Assembly (NCBI GenBank): GCA_046330225.1
Contig: JAXLTD010000003.1
Coordinates: 372,001-436,000 of the forward strand
Origin: CANJIV01 sp046330225
GTDB taxonomy: Bacteria > Actinomycetota > Thermoleophilia > Solirubrobacterales > Solirubrobacteraceae
Length of the DNA stretch: 64,000 bases
Direction: 5' to 3'
In this document: positions 23,357-34,202 of the stretch, piece by piece
Numbering within the stretch: position 1 is the stretch's first letter
Layout: each line of letters begins with the position of its first letter
Notes under the pieces: model-generated
Databases searched by the model: none
Told to the model about the DNA's origin: nothing
What the model saw: only the letters and a program-made list of their open reading frames with translations
Made by a program: the position numbers and the translations under genes

Positions 23357-25906
23357 CTAGACGGCTGGCTCGCCGTCCTCTGCCGCGTCAGCCGGCGGCC
23401 CGGCGGGCACCTCGACCGGCGCGGCCGGCTCGGTCCCTCCGCTCAGCGCCGCCAGCACCCGCGGCAGATCAGCCTCGGAGACCAAGACCTGGCGGGGCTT
23501 GGAGCCCTCGTAGCCGGAGATCACGCCGCGGCGCTCGAGCATGTCGATGAGCCGTCCGGCGCGGGTGTAGCCGAGCCGCAGCCGGCGCTGGAGCATCGAC
23601 GTCGACGCGGTGCCCATCTGGGCGACGAGCGCGATCGCGTCGCCGAGCAGCGGGTCCTCGTCGGGGTCGAAGCCGTCGCCGCTCCCCTCCCCCTCGCTTT
23701 CGTCCTCGACCTCCTCGAGCAGCTCTTCGCGGAACTCCGGCTCGCCCTGCTTGCGCCACCACGAGGTGAGCTGGGCGATCTCGGACTCGTTGATGTAGGC
23801 GCCCTGGATGCGCTGGAGGCGGGAGGAGCCGACCGGCGAGAACAGCATGTCGCCCTGCCCGAGCAGCGACTCGGCCCCGTTCTGGTCGAGGATCACGCGG
23901 GAATCCGTCTGCGACGAGACCGAGAAGGCGATGCGCGACGGCACGTTGGCCTTGATCATGCCGGTGATCACGTCGACCCGCGGGCTCTGGGTGGCGAGCA
24001 CGAGGTGGATGCCGACGGCGCGGGCCTTCTGGGCCAGGCGGATGATCGAGTCCTCGACGTCGGCGGGCGCGACCATCATGAGATCGGCGAGCTCGTCGAT
24101 GACGCACAGGACGTACGGCAGCGGGGGCTCGCCTCGCCGCTGCCGGGCCCGATTGAGCTCCGGCAGGCTCCGCGTGCGGGCCAGCGACATCGTCGCGTAG
24201 CGCGACTCCATCTCGCGCACGAGGTTCTGGAGCGCCGTGGCGGCCATCCGGGGGCTCGTGATGACCGGCGTCAGGAGGTGCGGGATCGACTCGTAGTGGT
24301 TGAGCTCGACCTGCTTGGGATCGACGAGGACAAGGCGGACGTCGTGCGGCGTGGCCCGCAGCAGGACGCTGGAGAGCATCGCGTTGACCGCGCCGGACTT
24401 GCCGGCGCCCGTCGTGCCGGCGACGAGCAGATGGGGCATCTTCGCGAGGTCGACGCCGATCGCCCGCCCGGCCACGTCCTTGCCGAGCCAGACCGTGAGC
24501 GGCGAGTGGTCCGCGGGCGGGTCCTGGAAGACGTCGCCGAGGTGCACGATGCGGCGGCGCAGGTTCGGCACTTCGACCCCGACGGCCTGCTTGCCCGGGA
24601 TCGGGGCGAGGATCCGGATCTCCGAGGCGGCGAGCGCGTAGGCGATGTCGTCCTTGAGCTGCGCAACCTTCGAGACCTTGATGCCCGGAGCCAGGCGGAG
24701 CTCATACCGGGTGATGTGCGGGCCGGCCACGGTGCCCACGACCTTCGACTCGACTCCGAAATGCCCGAGCGCCTCGACGAGCTGCGCTGCGACCTTCTCC
24801 TGGCCGCTCGTGTCCGGCTTGGAGGCTTCCTTGGAGGACCTGGCCAGGAAGCGGGGGTCGGGGATCCGCCACTCGAAGTCCGGATCGTCGGTGACGCGGT
24901 CGCGGTAGCGCCCCTGGGGCGTGAGGTCGGCCGGATCGGGAGCCGCGCCTGATTCGGGCCCCTCCTCCCCGTCCTCCCCGTCCTCCCCGTCCTCGCCGTC
25001 GGCGAGCGCGTCGAGCTCGGCGGTGCCCGGGTCCGGTGCGTCGCCGGCGTCGGCCTCGGAGGCGCCACCGTGGTCGTTCCCGAAGAGGTCGGGATAGCGC
25101 TGGGTTCCGTCGAGCGGCGGCGCCTCGACGTGGGTCGCCCGGACCACGAGCTCGGCGTCCTCGTCCGGCTCGGGCGGCGTGATCGGCTCGGGCGCCGGCG
25201 CCTCGCCGTCGGCCTCCGCCTCGGCGGCCCGCGGACGCGTCACCACCGTCGCGAGGCCCGAGCCCGTGTCCCGCAGGGCCACGGCCGTGCCGCGAACCCG
25301 GTGGCCGGTGTTCGCCACCACGGTGGCCACGGAGGCGCCCGTGAGGAGCAGCAGGCCCGCGAGGAAGAGGAACACGGCGAGGATGTGCGCTCCGACCTGC
25401 GAGACGAGCGCAGCCGCGCCGGTGTAGAGCGCCTCCCCGATGACCCCGCCGCGGGCCTCCACGAACGACGCCGTCCACACGCCGGTCCGGGCGCCCGGCG
25501 GACCCAGCCCGAACGTGCCGGCGGCCAGCGCCAGCGCGACGGCGGCGAAGACGAGGACGGCGCCGGTCCGCAGCGGCCGGCCGGCGGGAAGGTAGGCGCG
25601 GGCAACCACGAGCACGCCGCCGGCCACGAGGGCGGCAGGCGCCACATAGGCGATCCCGCCCATCACGAAGCGAACGGCGCTGGCGGTGCCCTCGCCGGCC
25701 TGGCCTCCGGCGGCGCCGGTGTACATCACAGCGCCGAGGAAGATGCCCAGCGCGACGAGGCCCAGCCCGAGCAGGTCGAGGTCGCGCTGCTGGAGCGCGG
25801 GGACGCGACGCCCGCCCGCCCGGCGCGAGCGCGCCGGGCGGCGGGCGGGTGCGCGCTTGGCGCCCGCGGAGGCGGCAGGTCGTCGGGCCTTGGTCTTCTG
25901 GGCCAT
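23357..25906 (-). CDS. ftsK: DNA translocase FtsK/SpoIIIE
   Basis: An 849-residue septal DNA pump. A basic Ala/Arg-rich start leads into about four transmembrane helices (roughly 45-230), then a long acidic Pro/Glu/Asp linker (about 240-370) with GED repeats. The RecA-like motor follows: Walker A GTTGAGKS at 497-504, VLCVIDELADLMM as Walker B, and ATQSPRVDVITGMIKANVPSRI. The C-terminal gamma winged helix (LQRRLRLGYTRAGRLIDMLERRG) recognises polar KOPS-type sequences. I start at the ATG at 25906; the longer frame upstream is antisense to the acetyltransferase gene. Usual neighbour rnj is 6.6 kb away, beyond an accessory cassette. Confidence 0.95.
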   Translation of the reverse strand: MAQKTKARRPAASAGAKRAPARRPARSRRAGGRRVPALQQRDLDLLGLGLVALGIFLGAVMYTGAAGGQAGEGTASAVRFVMGGIAYVAPAALVAGGVLVVARAYLPAGRPLRTGAVLVFAAVALALAAGTFGLGPPGARTGVWTASFVEARGGVIGEALYTGAAALVSQVGAHILAVFLFLAGLLLLTGASVATVVANTGHRVRGTAVALRDTGSGLATVVTRPRAAEAEADGEAPAPEPITPPEPDEDAELVVRATHVEAPPLDGTQRYPDLFGNDHGGASEADAGDAPDPGTAELDALADGEDGEDGEDGEEGPESGAAPDPADLTPQGRYRDRVTDDPDFEWRIPDPRFLARSSKEASKPDTSGQEKVAAQLVEALGHFGVESKVVGTVAGPHITRYELRLAPGIKVSKVAQLKDDIAYALAASEIRILAPIPGKQAVGVEVPNLRRRIVHLGDVFQDPPADHSPLTVWLGKDVAGRAIGVDLAKMPHLLVAGTTGAGKSGAVNAMLSSVLLRATPHDVRLVLVDPKQVELNHYESIPHLLTPVITSPRMAATALQNLVREMESRYATMSLARTRSLPELNRARQRRGEPPLPYVLCVIDELADLMMVAPADVEDSIIRLAQKARAVGIHLVLATQSPRVDVITGMIKANVPSRIAFSVSSQTDSRVILDQNGAESLLGQGDMLFSPVGSSRLQRIQGAYINESEIAQLTSWWRKQGEPEFREELLEEVEDESEGEGSGDGFDPDEDPLLGDAIALVAQMGTASTSMLQRRLRLGYTRAGRLIDMLERRGVISGYEGSKPRQVLVSEADLPRVLAALSGGTEPAAPVEVPAGPPADAAEDGEPAV
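24964..24999. repeat. Four 9-bp tandem units inside ftsK
   Basis: Three copies of CCTCCCCGT and one CCTCGCCGT in a row, encoding the Glu-Asp-Gly repeats of the FtsK acidic linker. Such units can vary in number by slippage without disturbing the frame. Confidence 0.85.
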
Positions 25907-25949
25907 CGCAACAGCGACCTTTCGACGCCGGCCGCCGCGACCCTGCCGC

Positions 25950-25955
25950 CATACT
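25950..25955 (+). promoter_or_regulatory. Candidate -10 element of the acetyltransferase gene
   Basis: CATACT, 8 nt before the ATG at 25964, in the 57-bp divergent gap with ftsK. No Shine-Dalgarno is present. Confidence 0.4.
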
Positions 25956-25963
25956 GGCGCGCG

Positions 25964-26461
25964 ATGAGCGCGTCCGCCCCCACCGTGCGCCCAGGCCTCC
26001 CGGGCGATGCCGGGGCGATCGCCGCCATCTACGCCGAGGGGATCGCGGACCGCGTCGGGACGTTCCGCACCGACGAACCGGAGGCCGGCGAGGTGCTGGA
26101 GTGGCTCGCCGAGCGCGGCCCGCTGCTCGTCGCCGAGGCGGCCGGGACGGTGGTCGGCTGGACCCGGGTCATGTCCTACGACCACCGCTGCGCCTACGAC
26201 GACGTCGGGGAGTACACGATCTACGTGGCCCGCAGCGCCCGCGGCACCGGCGTCGGCGCCGCGCTGCTGGCGGCCCTGACCGGGGCCGCCAAGGAGGCCG
26301 GATACGACAAGCTCGTCGGCCTGCTCTTCGCCTCCAACGGCGCCAGCCGCGCTCTGGCCGCCCGCTGCGGCTTCCGGGAGGTCGGGGTCCACGTGCGCCA
26401 TGGGCGCCTGGATGGCGCCTGGAAGGACGTCGTCGTCGTCGAACGGCTCCTCGGCGCCTGA
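25964..26461 (+). CDS. GNAT N-acetyltransferase (phosphinothricin acetyltransferase-like)
   Basis: A 165-residue GNAT enzyme transferring acetyl from acetyl-CoA to an amine. IAAIYAEGIADRVGTFRTDEP near the N-terminus and the later RCGFREVGVHVRHGRLDGAWKD are close to the Pat/Bar and YwnH branch, which acetylates phosphinothricin, methionine sulfone or related compounds. The CoA pyrophosphate loop appears as ARGTGVGAALL. It is divergent from ftsK and precedes the two-component system. A detoxification role is likely by family; the real substrate is not determined. Confidence 0.85.
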   Translation: MSASAPTVRPGLPGDAGAIAAIYAEGIADRVGTFRTDEPEAGEVLEWLAERGPLLVAEAAGTVVGWTRVMSYDHRCAYDDVGEYTIYVARSARGTGVGAALLAALTGAAKEAGYDKLVGLLFASNGASRALAARCGFREVGVHVRHGRLDGAWKDVVVVERLLGA

Positions 26462-26522
26462 CGTCCCGGAGCCGGGTTCTAAGCAGCAGCTAAGGATCCC
26501 GCCCGCCGCCCGGCGGGCCCCG

Positions 26523-26528
26523 TACCAT
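26523..26528 (+). promoter_or_regulatory. Candidate -10 element of the response regulator
   Basis: TACCAT, exactly 6 nt before the ATG at 26535, fitting a leaderless transcript for the two-component operon. Confidence 0.45.
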
Positions 26529-27162
26529 CGGGGAATGGAGGACTTCGCCCGCCCGCCGCGCGTGCTCGTCGTCGAGGACGACAGCGAGATCGCACAGACA
26601 CTGCAGCGCTCGCTGCGCCTGGAGGGCTACGAGGTCCGACTGGCCGGGGACGGCGTCGCCGCGCTCGAGGGCGCTACGACGTTCCTCCCGGATCTCGTCA
26701 TCCTCGATCTCGGGCTCCCGAAGCTCGACGGCATCGCGGTCGCCGAGCGCCTGCGCGAGCGCGACGACACGCCGATCCTGATGCTCACCGCCCGGGACGG
26801 GCTCGATGATCGGGTCAAGGGCCTCGACACGGGCGCCGACGATTACCTGGTCAAGCCGTTCGAGCGCCAGGAGCTGCTGGCCCGCATGCGGGCGCTCCTG
26901 CGCCGCCGGCCGCCCCGCGGCTCGGCGCCGCTGGTCGCCGGCGACCTCATGCTGAACCCCGACACCCACGAGGTCGCGCGCGGCGGCCGGGCCATCGACC
27001 TCACCCAGCGCGAGTTCGAGCTGCTCGAGTACCTCATGCGCAACGAGCGCATCGTGGTGTCGCGCCAGCGCCTGCTCGACGAGGTCTGGGGCTACGACCC
27101 CTTCTCGATCACGAACACGATCGAGGTGTTCGTATCCAACCTGCGACGGAAGCTGGAGGCCG

Positions 27163-28626
<1,464 letters not shown>

Positions 28627-28642
28627 CCGGCGGCAGCGCCGA

Positions 28643-30511
28643 TCAGGGAACCGGCGGCCAGCGGGGCCGGCGCGGCAGCCCGGCCAGGCGCAGGCCGGAC
28701 CCGGCGGAGGCCGCCGCGGCCCGGCCCGCCGGGACGACGATGCGCCGCCCGCCCAGGTCGGCCACGATGCGGCCGGAGGGCTGGAGGCCGACGGTGCCGC
28801 GGGCCGCGGCGCCCCCGCCCACGCGGAGCACGGCGCCCGGCCCGGCCACCACGCCGGAGACCGTGACCCCGGGAATGCTCGACAGGCGGTGCAGCACAAC
28901 CGCGCCGTCCGGGCGGGCGCGGTAGGTGCCGCCGCGCAGGCCCCCGCCGCGCGCGGGCCCGAAGGCCGCATGCTCAACCCCGTCCAGATAGGTCACCAGG
29001 ACCGCCAGCAGCGTCCGGCCCGCCCGGCCGGGGATCCCCGCGAACGGCCGGGTGCCATCCAGCGAGGTCGGAACCTCTCCCCGAATCGGCACGTCGGGCC
29101 CCCGCACGCGGCACCGCCGCGCCCGGCGGCCGCGGGCGAACGCCCCCAGGGCCCGCTGCACGCAGCCGGAGACATCCGCCGACAGCGTCGAATGCCCGAC
29201 CCACGGGATCTCCAGGAGCTGCGCCCGCGGAAGCCGGGCGGCGACGCGGCGGGCGTCTTCCACGGGGGTGCGGACGTCCTCGCTGCCGTCGAGCACGAGC
29301 GCCGGAGCGTCCGGGAAGGCGCCGCCCCCGAAGGCCGGCGCGACGGGCGCCTCCGGCCAGGCACGGCAGGCCGACGGCACGCTCGCGGCAAAGGCTGCCC
29401 GCCGGCTGAACGGGACGAACATGCTGGCAGGCTCGGCGCTGATGGCGGCGACGGCCAGGCGGGTGCGGCCGGCGAGCGGGGCGCCGCGCGGCCACGGCTG
29501 GACCTGCTCCTCGCACACCGTTGCGGCGAACAGGGCCGACGACTCGTCCGCCGGGGCGAACGGCACCCCGCGCGCGATCAGCACGGCGCGGGCGAGCTGC
29601 GCCGGATCCCCGGAGAGCGCGGAGCGCAAGCCGGGCGGAAGGTCGGCGCGCAGCGCGGGATTGAGGTCCCCCTCGACGATGACGTTGAGCACGTCGTCCT
29701 CGCGGATCCGCACCGGCACCCGGCGGCCGCTGCCGTTCACTGCCGACGCCGCGATCGGCCGGATGCGGACGCGGCGCAGGAGCGCCTGGACATCCCGCAC
29801 CGGGCTCAGGCCCAGGGCCGGGCAGGATTGGCCGCGGCACAGGCGCTCGACGACGCGGCGGATGCCGGCGAACGTGCTCTCCTGGAACGGGTCCGGCCCG
29901 TCGGGCGTGACCACCGAGTCGAGGATCAGGCGCTCGACGCGGGCGGGGTAGCGCAGCGCGTAGCCCTCGGCGACCTTCGTGCCGTAGGAGACCCCGTACA
30001 GCGTGATCTTCGGCACGCCGAGCGCGCGCCGGATCGCCTCGATGTCATCGGCGGACTCCTTCGACGTGTAGGCCGCGCGCCGGGGCCCGAGGGCGGCGGC
30101 GCAGGCCGCGTAGGCGCGCGGCCCTCCCCCGCGCTCCACGCCGCGGCAGCGCAGGAGCCCGGACTGTCCGGTTCCGCGCTGGTCGAAGACGACGAGGTCG
30201 CGGCGCCCGATGACCGGGCTCAGCAGCGCCAAGGACTGGTCGGTGAACGGAATCGCGGCCTGTCCGGGGCCGCCCGCCAGCGCGATGACGACGCCGCGGC
30301 TGCGGCCCGCCCCCGGGCGCACGCGGCGCACCGCGAGCGCGACCGTGCCCGGCACGGCGCCCGAGCGGTCGAGCGGCACCGTCAGGCGTCCGCACTGGCG
30401 GGCCGTGCCCGGCGCGCAGGGCCGCAGCCGCAGCGCCGCGCTCGCCGGCATCGGCACGCCGGCCACGAGGGCCGCCGCGGCAGCGGCGAGGAGAGGAAGG
30501 CGGCGGCCCAC
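28643..30511 (-). CDS. Secreted alpha/beta hydrolase (S33/tripeptidyl aminopeptidase-like)
   Basis: A 622-residue exported hydrolase. A signal peptide covers about 1-25. The core has the oxyanion-hole loop GGPG at 80-83, nucleophile S175 in GVSYG, the acid in LDGSEDVRTP and histidine in WVGHSTL, as in proline iminopeptidase/SlpD-type enzymes of actinobacteria. Paired cysteines (RCRG, ACAAAL, CRGQSC) suggest disulfides. About 120 extra residues at the C-terminus form a beta-rich Gly/Ala domain of unknown role. The GTG start is 6 nt after CATGAT. It is convergent with the kinase and divergent from the beta-helix gene. Confidence 0.85.
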   Translation of the reverse strand: MGRRLPLLAAAAAALVAGVPMPASAALRLRPCAPGTARQCGRLTVPLDRSGAVPGTVALAVRRVRPGAGRSRGVVIALAGGPGQAAIPFTDQSLALLSPVIGRRDLVVFDQRGTGQSGLLRCRGVERGGGPRAYAACAAALGPRRAAYTSKESADDIEAIRRALGVPKITLYGVSYGTKVAEGYALRYPARVERLILDSVVTPDGPDPFQESTFAGIRRVVERLCRGQSCPALGLSPVRDVQALLRRVRIRPIAASAVNGSGRRVPVRIREDDVLNVIVEGDLNPALRADLPPGLRSALSGDPAQLARAVLIARGVPFAPADESSALFAATVCEEQVQPWPRGAPLAGRTRLAVAAISAEPASMFVPFSRRAAFAASVPSACRAWPEAPVAPAFGGGAFPDAPALVLDGSEDVRTPVEDARRVAARLPRAQLLEIPWVGHSTLSADVSGCVQRALGAFARGRRARRCRVRGPDVPIRGEVPTSLDGTRPFAGIPGRAGRTLLAVLVTYLDGVEHAAFGPARGGGLRGGTYRARPDGAVVLHRLSSIPGVTVSGVVAGPGAVLRVGGGAAARGTVGLQPSGRIVADLGGRRIVVPAGRAAAASAGSGLRLAGLPRRPRWPPVP

Positions 30512-30517
30512 GCCCGG

Positions 30518-30523
30518 ATCATG
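30518..30523 (-). promoter_or_regulatory. Candidate -10 element of the secreted hydrolase
   Basis: CATGAT on the minus strand, exactly 6 nt before the GTG at 30511. It shares the 64-bp divergent gap with the beta-helix gene's TACCGT. Confidence 0.4.
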
Positions 30524-30563
30524 ACGGTCAGGCGAGGCAGGTGCGCGTCGCCGTGCCGTGCCG

Positions 30564-30569
30564 TACCGT
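30564..30569 (+). promoter_or_regulatory. Candidate -10 element of the beta-helix gene
   Basis: TACCGT, exactly 6 nt before the ATG at 30576, in a divergent gap. No Shine-Dalgarno precedes the start. Confidence 0.45.
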
Positions 30570-30575
30570 CACGCC

Positions 30576-32513
30576 ATGCCGAGCCCGCGGGCCACGCCGT
30601 CGATCCGCCGGTGCGCCGCCGCGGCCGCCGTCGCTGGGCTGCTGGCGGCGCCGGCCGCGACGCGCGCGGCCACGTTCTCCGTGCAGGCCGCGGCAGCCGC
30701 CGATCCCGTCACCCCCTGCGTCGCGCCGGCGGCACCGTGCCAGACGATCGGCAAGGCGGTGACGTTCGCCCGTGCCACTCCGGAGGCCGACACGATCCTG
30801 GTCGGTCCCGGGGTCTACCCCGAATACCTCGCGCTCACCGACGTGGCCGACGGCGGCCTCACCGTCGCCGGCGCCGGGCCGGGCGCCGATCCGGCGAGCG
30901 CGACGATCGTGGCCCCCGCGGCCGATGTCGTCGGGCCCGGCGCGATCATCACCCTCGGGGGGCCCGCGGTCGGCGGACAGGCGCTGCGCTCGCTTCGCGT
31001 CCGCCATCTGCCGCCAATCAACGACAAGAACGGCGTGGGCATCAGCGGAGCCGGCACGGCGGTCGCCGACGTGACCGTCGAGACGGTCAGCGATCCGCCG
31101 GACCAGGGCATCGGCTTCGCGGTCGGGCGGGCCGCGACCCTCGACCGCGTCGCCGTCGAGGGAACCTATGACGGCCAGGGCATCAACCTGATCGGCTCGG
31201 CCCCGTTCGGCGTGGCCGTGCGCGATTCGGTGATCCGCGCGGGCACGAACAAGACCGCGGCGTCCGTCGGGGCGCAGGCGACGCTGGTGCTCCAGCGGAC
31301 GGTGCTGCTGCGACCGGGCCCCGCCGGCGCCGTCCTGACCGTCAACGGCGGCCCGGCGCAGAACGCCGCGGCCATCGCGGACTCCTCCCTGCTGCTCGGC
31401 GGCGCGGCAGGCGTCGCCCTCGGGACCGGCACGGGCACGGTCACCGCGACGCTGCGCCACGTCACGATCGACGCCGGCGCGCCGGGACCGGGCGCCGGGC
31501 TGGCGGTCGATGCGACCGCAGCGGGCGGCACGGCCGCGGCGGTGCTCGCCTCGAGCGTCGCCCTCGAGCCGATGGCGGCGGCGGGCGGCGCGACCGTGGC
31601 CTGCACCTTCACCGACGCCCCTCCGCAGGCCGCAGGCGGGGTCAGCTGCGGAGCCGCCGGCGGCAACTCGCAGACCCCGGTGGCGAGCCTCCTGCCCGGC
31701 CTCGCGGCAGGGCGCTACGAGCTCGCGCCGGACTCCCCGGCGATCGACGCCGGCGCACCCGGCGGCCTGGCGCCGGACGAGTCTCCAGCGGATTTCGCCG
31801 GCTCGCCGCGGATTGCCGATGCGGGCGGCGACTGCGCGGCACGCCGGGACCGCGGTGCCTTCGAGCGGCCCGGCCTGTCGCTCACGCCGCTCGTCACGGC
31901 CGCGCCGGTCTTCCAGCCGGCCGCCTTTTCGGTGGCCGCCGCCGGCGGCACCGGCGGGCCACTCACGTTCCGCTGGAACTTCGGCACGGGGCCCGTCGTG
32001 TCCGGGCCTTTCGTGCGGCGGTCGTTCACGGTGCCCGGCCCGAGCGCGGCCACGGTGACGGCGACCGACGGGCGCGGGTGCGCCACGAGCGCCGCGGTCG
32101 GGTTCACGGTGGCACCGGACACCCTCAGGCCGGCCGTGACGCGGCTCGCGCTTTCGCGCCGGGTCCTGTCGCCGCGCGGGGCCCGGTCACGGGCCCGCCT
32201 GCGCTTCACCCTGTCCGAGCCGGGGAGCGTGTCCGTGGATGTGCAGCAGGCGCGGTCAGGACGACGGGTCGGCCGCCGCTGCCTGGCGCCGGCCCGGGCC
32301 CGGCGCACCCGGCCGCGGTGCATTCGCTGGACCCGGGCCGGACTCCTGCGAGCGGTGCGCTCGCGGGCCGGCGCCACGACGGTTGGCGTCGGCGTGCGGA
32401 TCGGCACGCGGCGCCTGGCCCCCGGGGCGTGCCGGCTGCGGATCACGGCCACCGACCGGGCCGGCAACCGATCGGTGACGCACACCATGGCGTTCCGCGT
32501 GGCCGCGCACTAG
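30576..32513 (+). CDS. Secreted parallel beta-helix protein with PKD-like domain
   Basis: A 645-residue exported protein. Residues 1-32 are a signal peptide ending ATRAA. The following PCQTIGKAVTFA and ADTILVGPGVYPEYLAL are the entry of the choice-of-anchor Q/pectate-lyase-like right-handed beta-helix; repeats continue to about 430, with the typical SPAIDAGAPGG near 390-400 and CAARRDRGAFE closing it. A PKD-like Ig fold (FRWNFGTGPVVSG, VTATDGRGC) covers about 440-515, then a basic domain with paired Cys. It is likely a surface adhesin or glycan-binding protein; no catalytic motif was found. I use the ATG at 30576 because of the -10 spacing. Confidence 0.8.
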   Translation: MPSPRATPSIRRCAAAAAVAGLLAAPAATRAATFSVQAAAAADPVTPCVAPAAPCQTIGKAVTFARATPEADTILVGPGVYPEYLALTDVADGGLTVAGAGPGADPASATIVAPAADVVGPGAIITLGGPAVGGQALRSLRVRHLPPINDKNGVGISGAGTAVADVTVETVSDPPDQGIGFAVGRAATLDRVAVEGTYDGQGINLIGSAPFGVAVRDSVIRAGTNKTAASVGAQATLVLQRTVLLRPGPAGAVLTVNGGPAQNAAAIADSSLLLGGAAGVALGTGTGTVTATLRHVTIDAGAPGPGAGLAVDATAAGGTAAAVLASSVALEPMAAAGGATVACTFTDAPPQAAGGVSCGAAGGNSQTPVASLLPGLAAGRYELAPDSPAIDAGAPGGLAPDESPADFAGSPRIADAGGDCAARRDRGAFERPGLSLTPLVTAAPVFQPAAFSVAAAGGTGGPLTFRWNFGTGPVVSGPFVRRSFTVPGPSAATVTATDGRGCATSAAVGFTVAPDTLRPAVTRLALSRRVLSPRGARSRARLRFTLSEPGSVSVDVQQARSGRRVGRRCLAPARARRTRPRCIRWTRAGLLRAVRSRAGATTVGVGVRIGTRRLAPGACRLRITATDRAGNRSVTHTMAFRVAAH

Positions 32514-32531
32514 GCGCGGTCCGCCGAACGC

Positions 32532-34202
32532 TTAGACCTCGACGACGACCGGCAGGACCATCGGCCGGCGCCGCAGCCGGTCGTAGACGAACGCCGCGAG
32601 ATCGTCGTGGAGCACCTGCTGAAGGAGGTCGATCTCGTGGATCTCCTCATCGGCGGCGCGAGCCAGCGAGGCATCCACGGCGTCGCGGATCTCGTCGACG
32701 AGCGCGTCGTCACCCTCCTCGAGGAAGGGCACGCCGCGGAAGATCACCTCGGGCGGCACGACCGAGCGGCCGTCCTGCTCCGACACGGTTGCGACGACGA
32801 TGAAGATGCCGTCGGCCGAGAGCATCCGGCGGTCGCGCAGCGCGACATCGGCCACGTCGCCGATGTCGACGCCGTCGACGAACACCATGCCCGACTGCTC
32901 GCGGCTCCCGAACCGCGCGCCACGGGCGTCGATGTCGAGCGGCAGCCCGTTCTCGCCCTTGAAGATGTCGTCCGGGTCGACGCCAACGGCCTCGGCCAGC
33001 CCGGCGTGCAGCCGGATGCGCTTGAAGTCGCCGTGGAACGGCATGACGTAGCGCGGCTGGGTGAGGTTCAGCATCAGCTTGATCTCCTCCGCGTACCCGT
33101 GGCCGGAGGCGTGAATCGGGGCATCGCGGGTCGTGATCACGTCGCAGCCGATGTGGTAGAGCCGGTCGATCGTCTCGTTGACCGCGCGCTCGTTCCCGGG
33201 GATCGGCGTCGCCGAGAACGCCACGGTGTCGCCCTCGTGCAGCTCGACCTGCGGGTGGTCGCGGTGCGCCATCCGGCGCAGGGCCGACAGCGGCTCGCCC
33301 TGGGATCCCGTGGAGATGATCACGAGCTTGTGGTCCGGGTAGTCCTCGACCTCGCGCAGCGGGATCATCAGCCCCTCTGGCACGTCGATGTGCCCGAGCT
33401 GCCGGCCGATGTTGACGTTCTTGCGCATCGAGCGTCCCACGAGGGCCACCTTGCGGCCGAGGGCGGCCGCGGCGTCGCAGGCCTGCTGGACCCGGTGGAT
33501 GTTCGAGGCGAAGCTCGTGACGACGATGCGCCCCTCGCAGCGCGAGAAGGCCTCTTCGAGGTGGGGGCCGACCCCCGACTCCGACGGCGAGAAGCCCGCG
33601 CGGTCGGCGTTGGTCGAATCGCCGCACAGCAGCAGGATGCCGTCGCGGCCGAGCTCGGCGAGCCGGGAGACGTCGGCCGGCCCCCCGTCGACCGGGGTCT
33701 GGTCGAACTTGTAGTCGCCGGTGACGAGCACCGTGCCGAGCTCGGTGGTCAGGGCGACGGCGCACATGTCGGGAATCGAGTGCGTCATGTGGATGAGCTC
33801 GACCGAGAACGGGCCGAGGTCGAGGGTGTCGCCGGCCGCGACATCGACGAGCTCGGTGTCGCGGAGCTTGTGCTCGTCGAGCTTGGACTGGGCCATCGCC
33901 ATGGTCAGCGGGCCTCCGTACACGGCGGGCACCGCATCCTGGCCGAGCTCGCGCAGGATCCAGGGCAGCGCGCCGAGATGGTCCTCGTGGCCGTGCGTGA
34001 TGACGATGGCCTCGATGTCCTCGGCCCGCTCGCGCAGGTACGAGAAGTCCGGGAGCACGAGGTCGATCCCGAGCATGTCGGCGGTCGGGAAGCGCAGGCC
34101 GACGTCCACCACCACGATCCGGCCGTCGTACTCGACGACCGTCATGTTCTTGCCGATCTCGCCCAGCCCTCCGAGGGGCAGGACCCGGAGCGTGCCGCTC
34201 AC
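32532..34202 (-). CDS. rnj: Ribonuclease J
   Basis: A 556-residue metallo-beta-lactamase/beta-CASP nuclease with 5'-to-3' exo- and endonuclease activity on RNA. The zinc motif is H70-x-H72-x-D74-H75 (HGHEDHLGALP); GDYKFDQTP and STNADRAG mark later motifs, and the beta-CASP region contains SFASNIHRVQQ, TGSQGEP and HASGHG. LRVLPLGGLGEIGKNM opens the protein. The GTG overlaps the dapA stop as GTGA, fixing the start. The C-terminal dimerisation domain is complete. With RNase Y and PNPase it forms the RNA-decay machinery coded here. Confidence 0.95.
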   Translation of the reverse strand: MSGTLRVLPLGGLGEIGKNMTVVEYDGRIVVVDVGLRFPTADMLGIDLVLPDFSYLRERAEDIEAIVITHGHEDHLGALPWILRELGQDAVPAVYGGPLTMAMAQSKLDEHKLRDTELVDVAAGDTLDLGPFSVELIHMTHSIPDMCAVALTTELGTVLVTGDYKFDQTPVDGGPADVSRLAELGRDGILLLCGDSTNADRAGFSPSESGVGPHLEEAFSRCEGRIVVTSFASNIHRVQQACDAAAALGRKVALVGRSMRKNVNIGRQLGHIDVPEGLMIPLREVEDYPDHKLVIISTGSQGEPLSALRRMAHRDHPQVELHEGDTVAFSATPIPGNERAVNETIDRLYHIGCDVITTRDAPIHASGHGYAEEIKLMLNLTQPRYVMPFHGDFKRIRLHAGLAEAVGVDPDDIFKGENGLPLDIDARGARFGSREQSGMVFVDGVDIGDVADVALRDRRMLSADGIFIVVATVSEQDGRSVVPPEVIFRGVPFLEEGDDALVDEIRDAVDASLARAADEEIHEIDLLQQVLHDDLAAFVYDRLRRRPMVLPVVVEV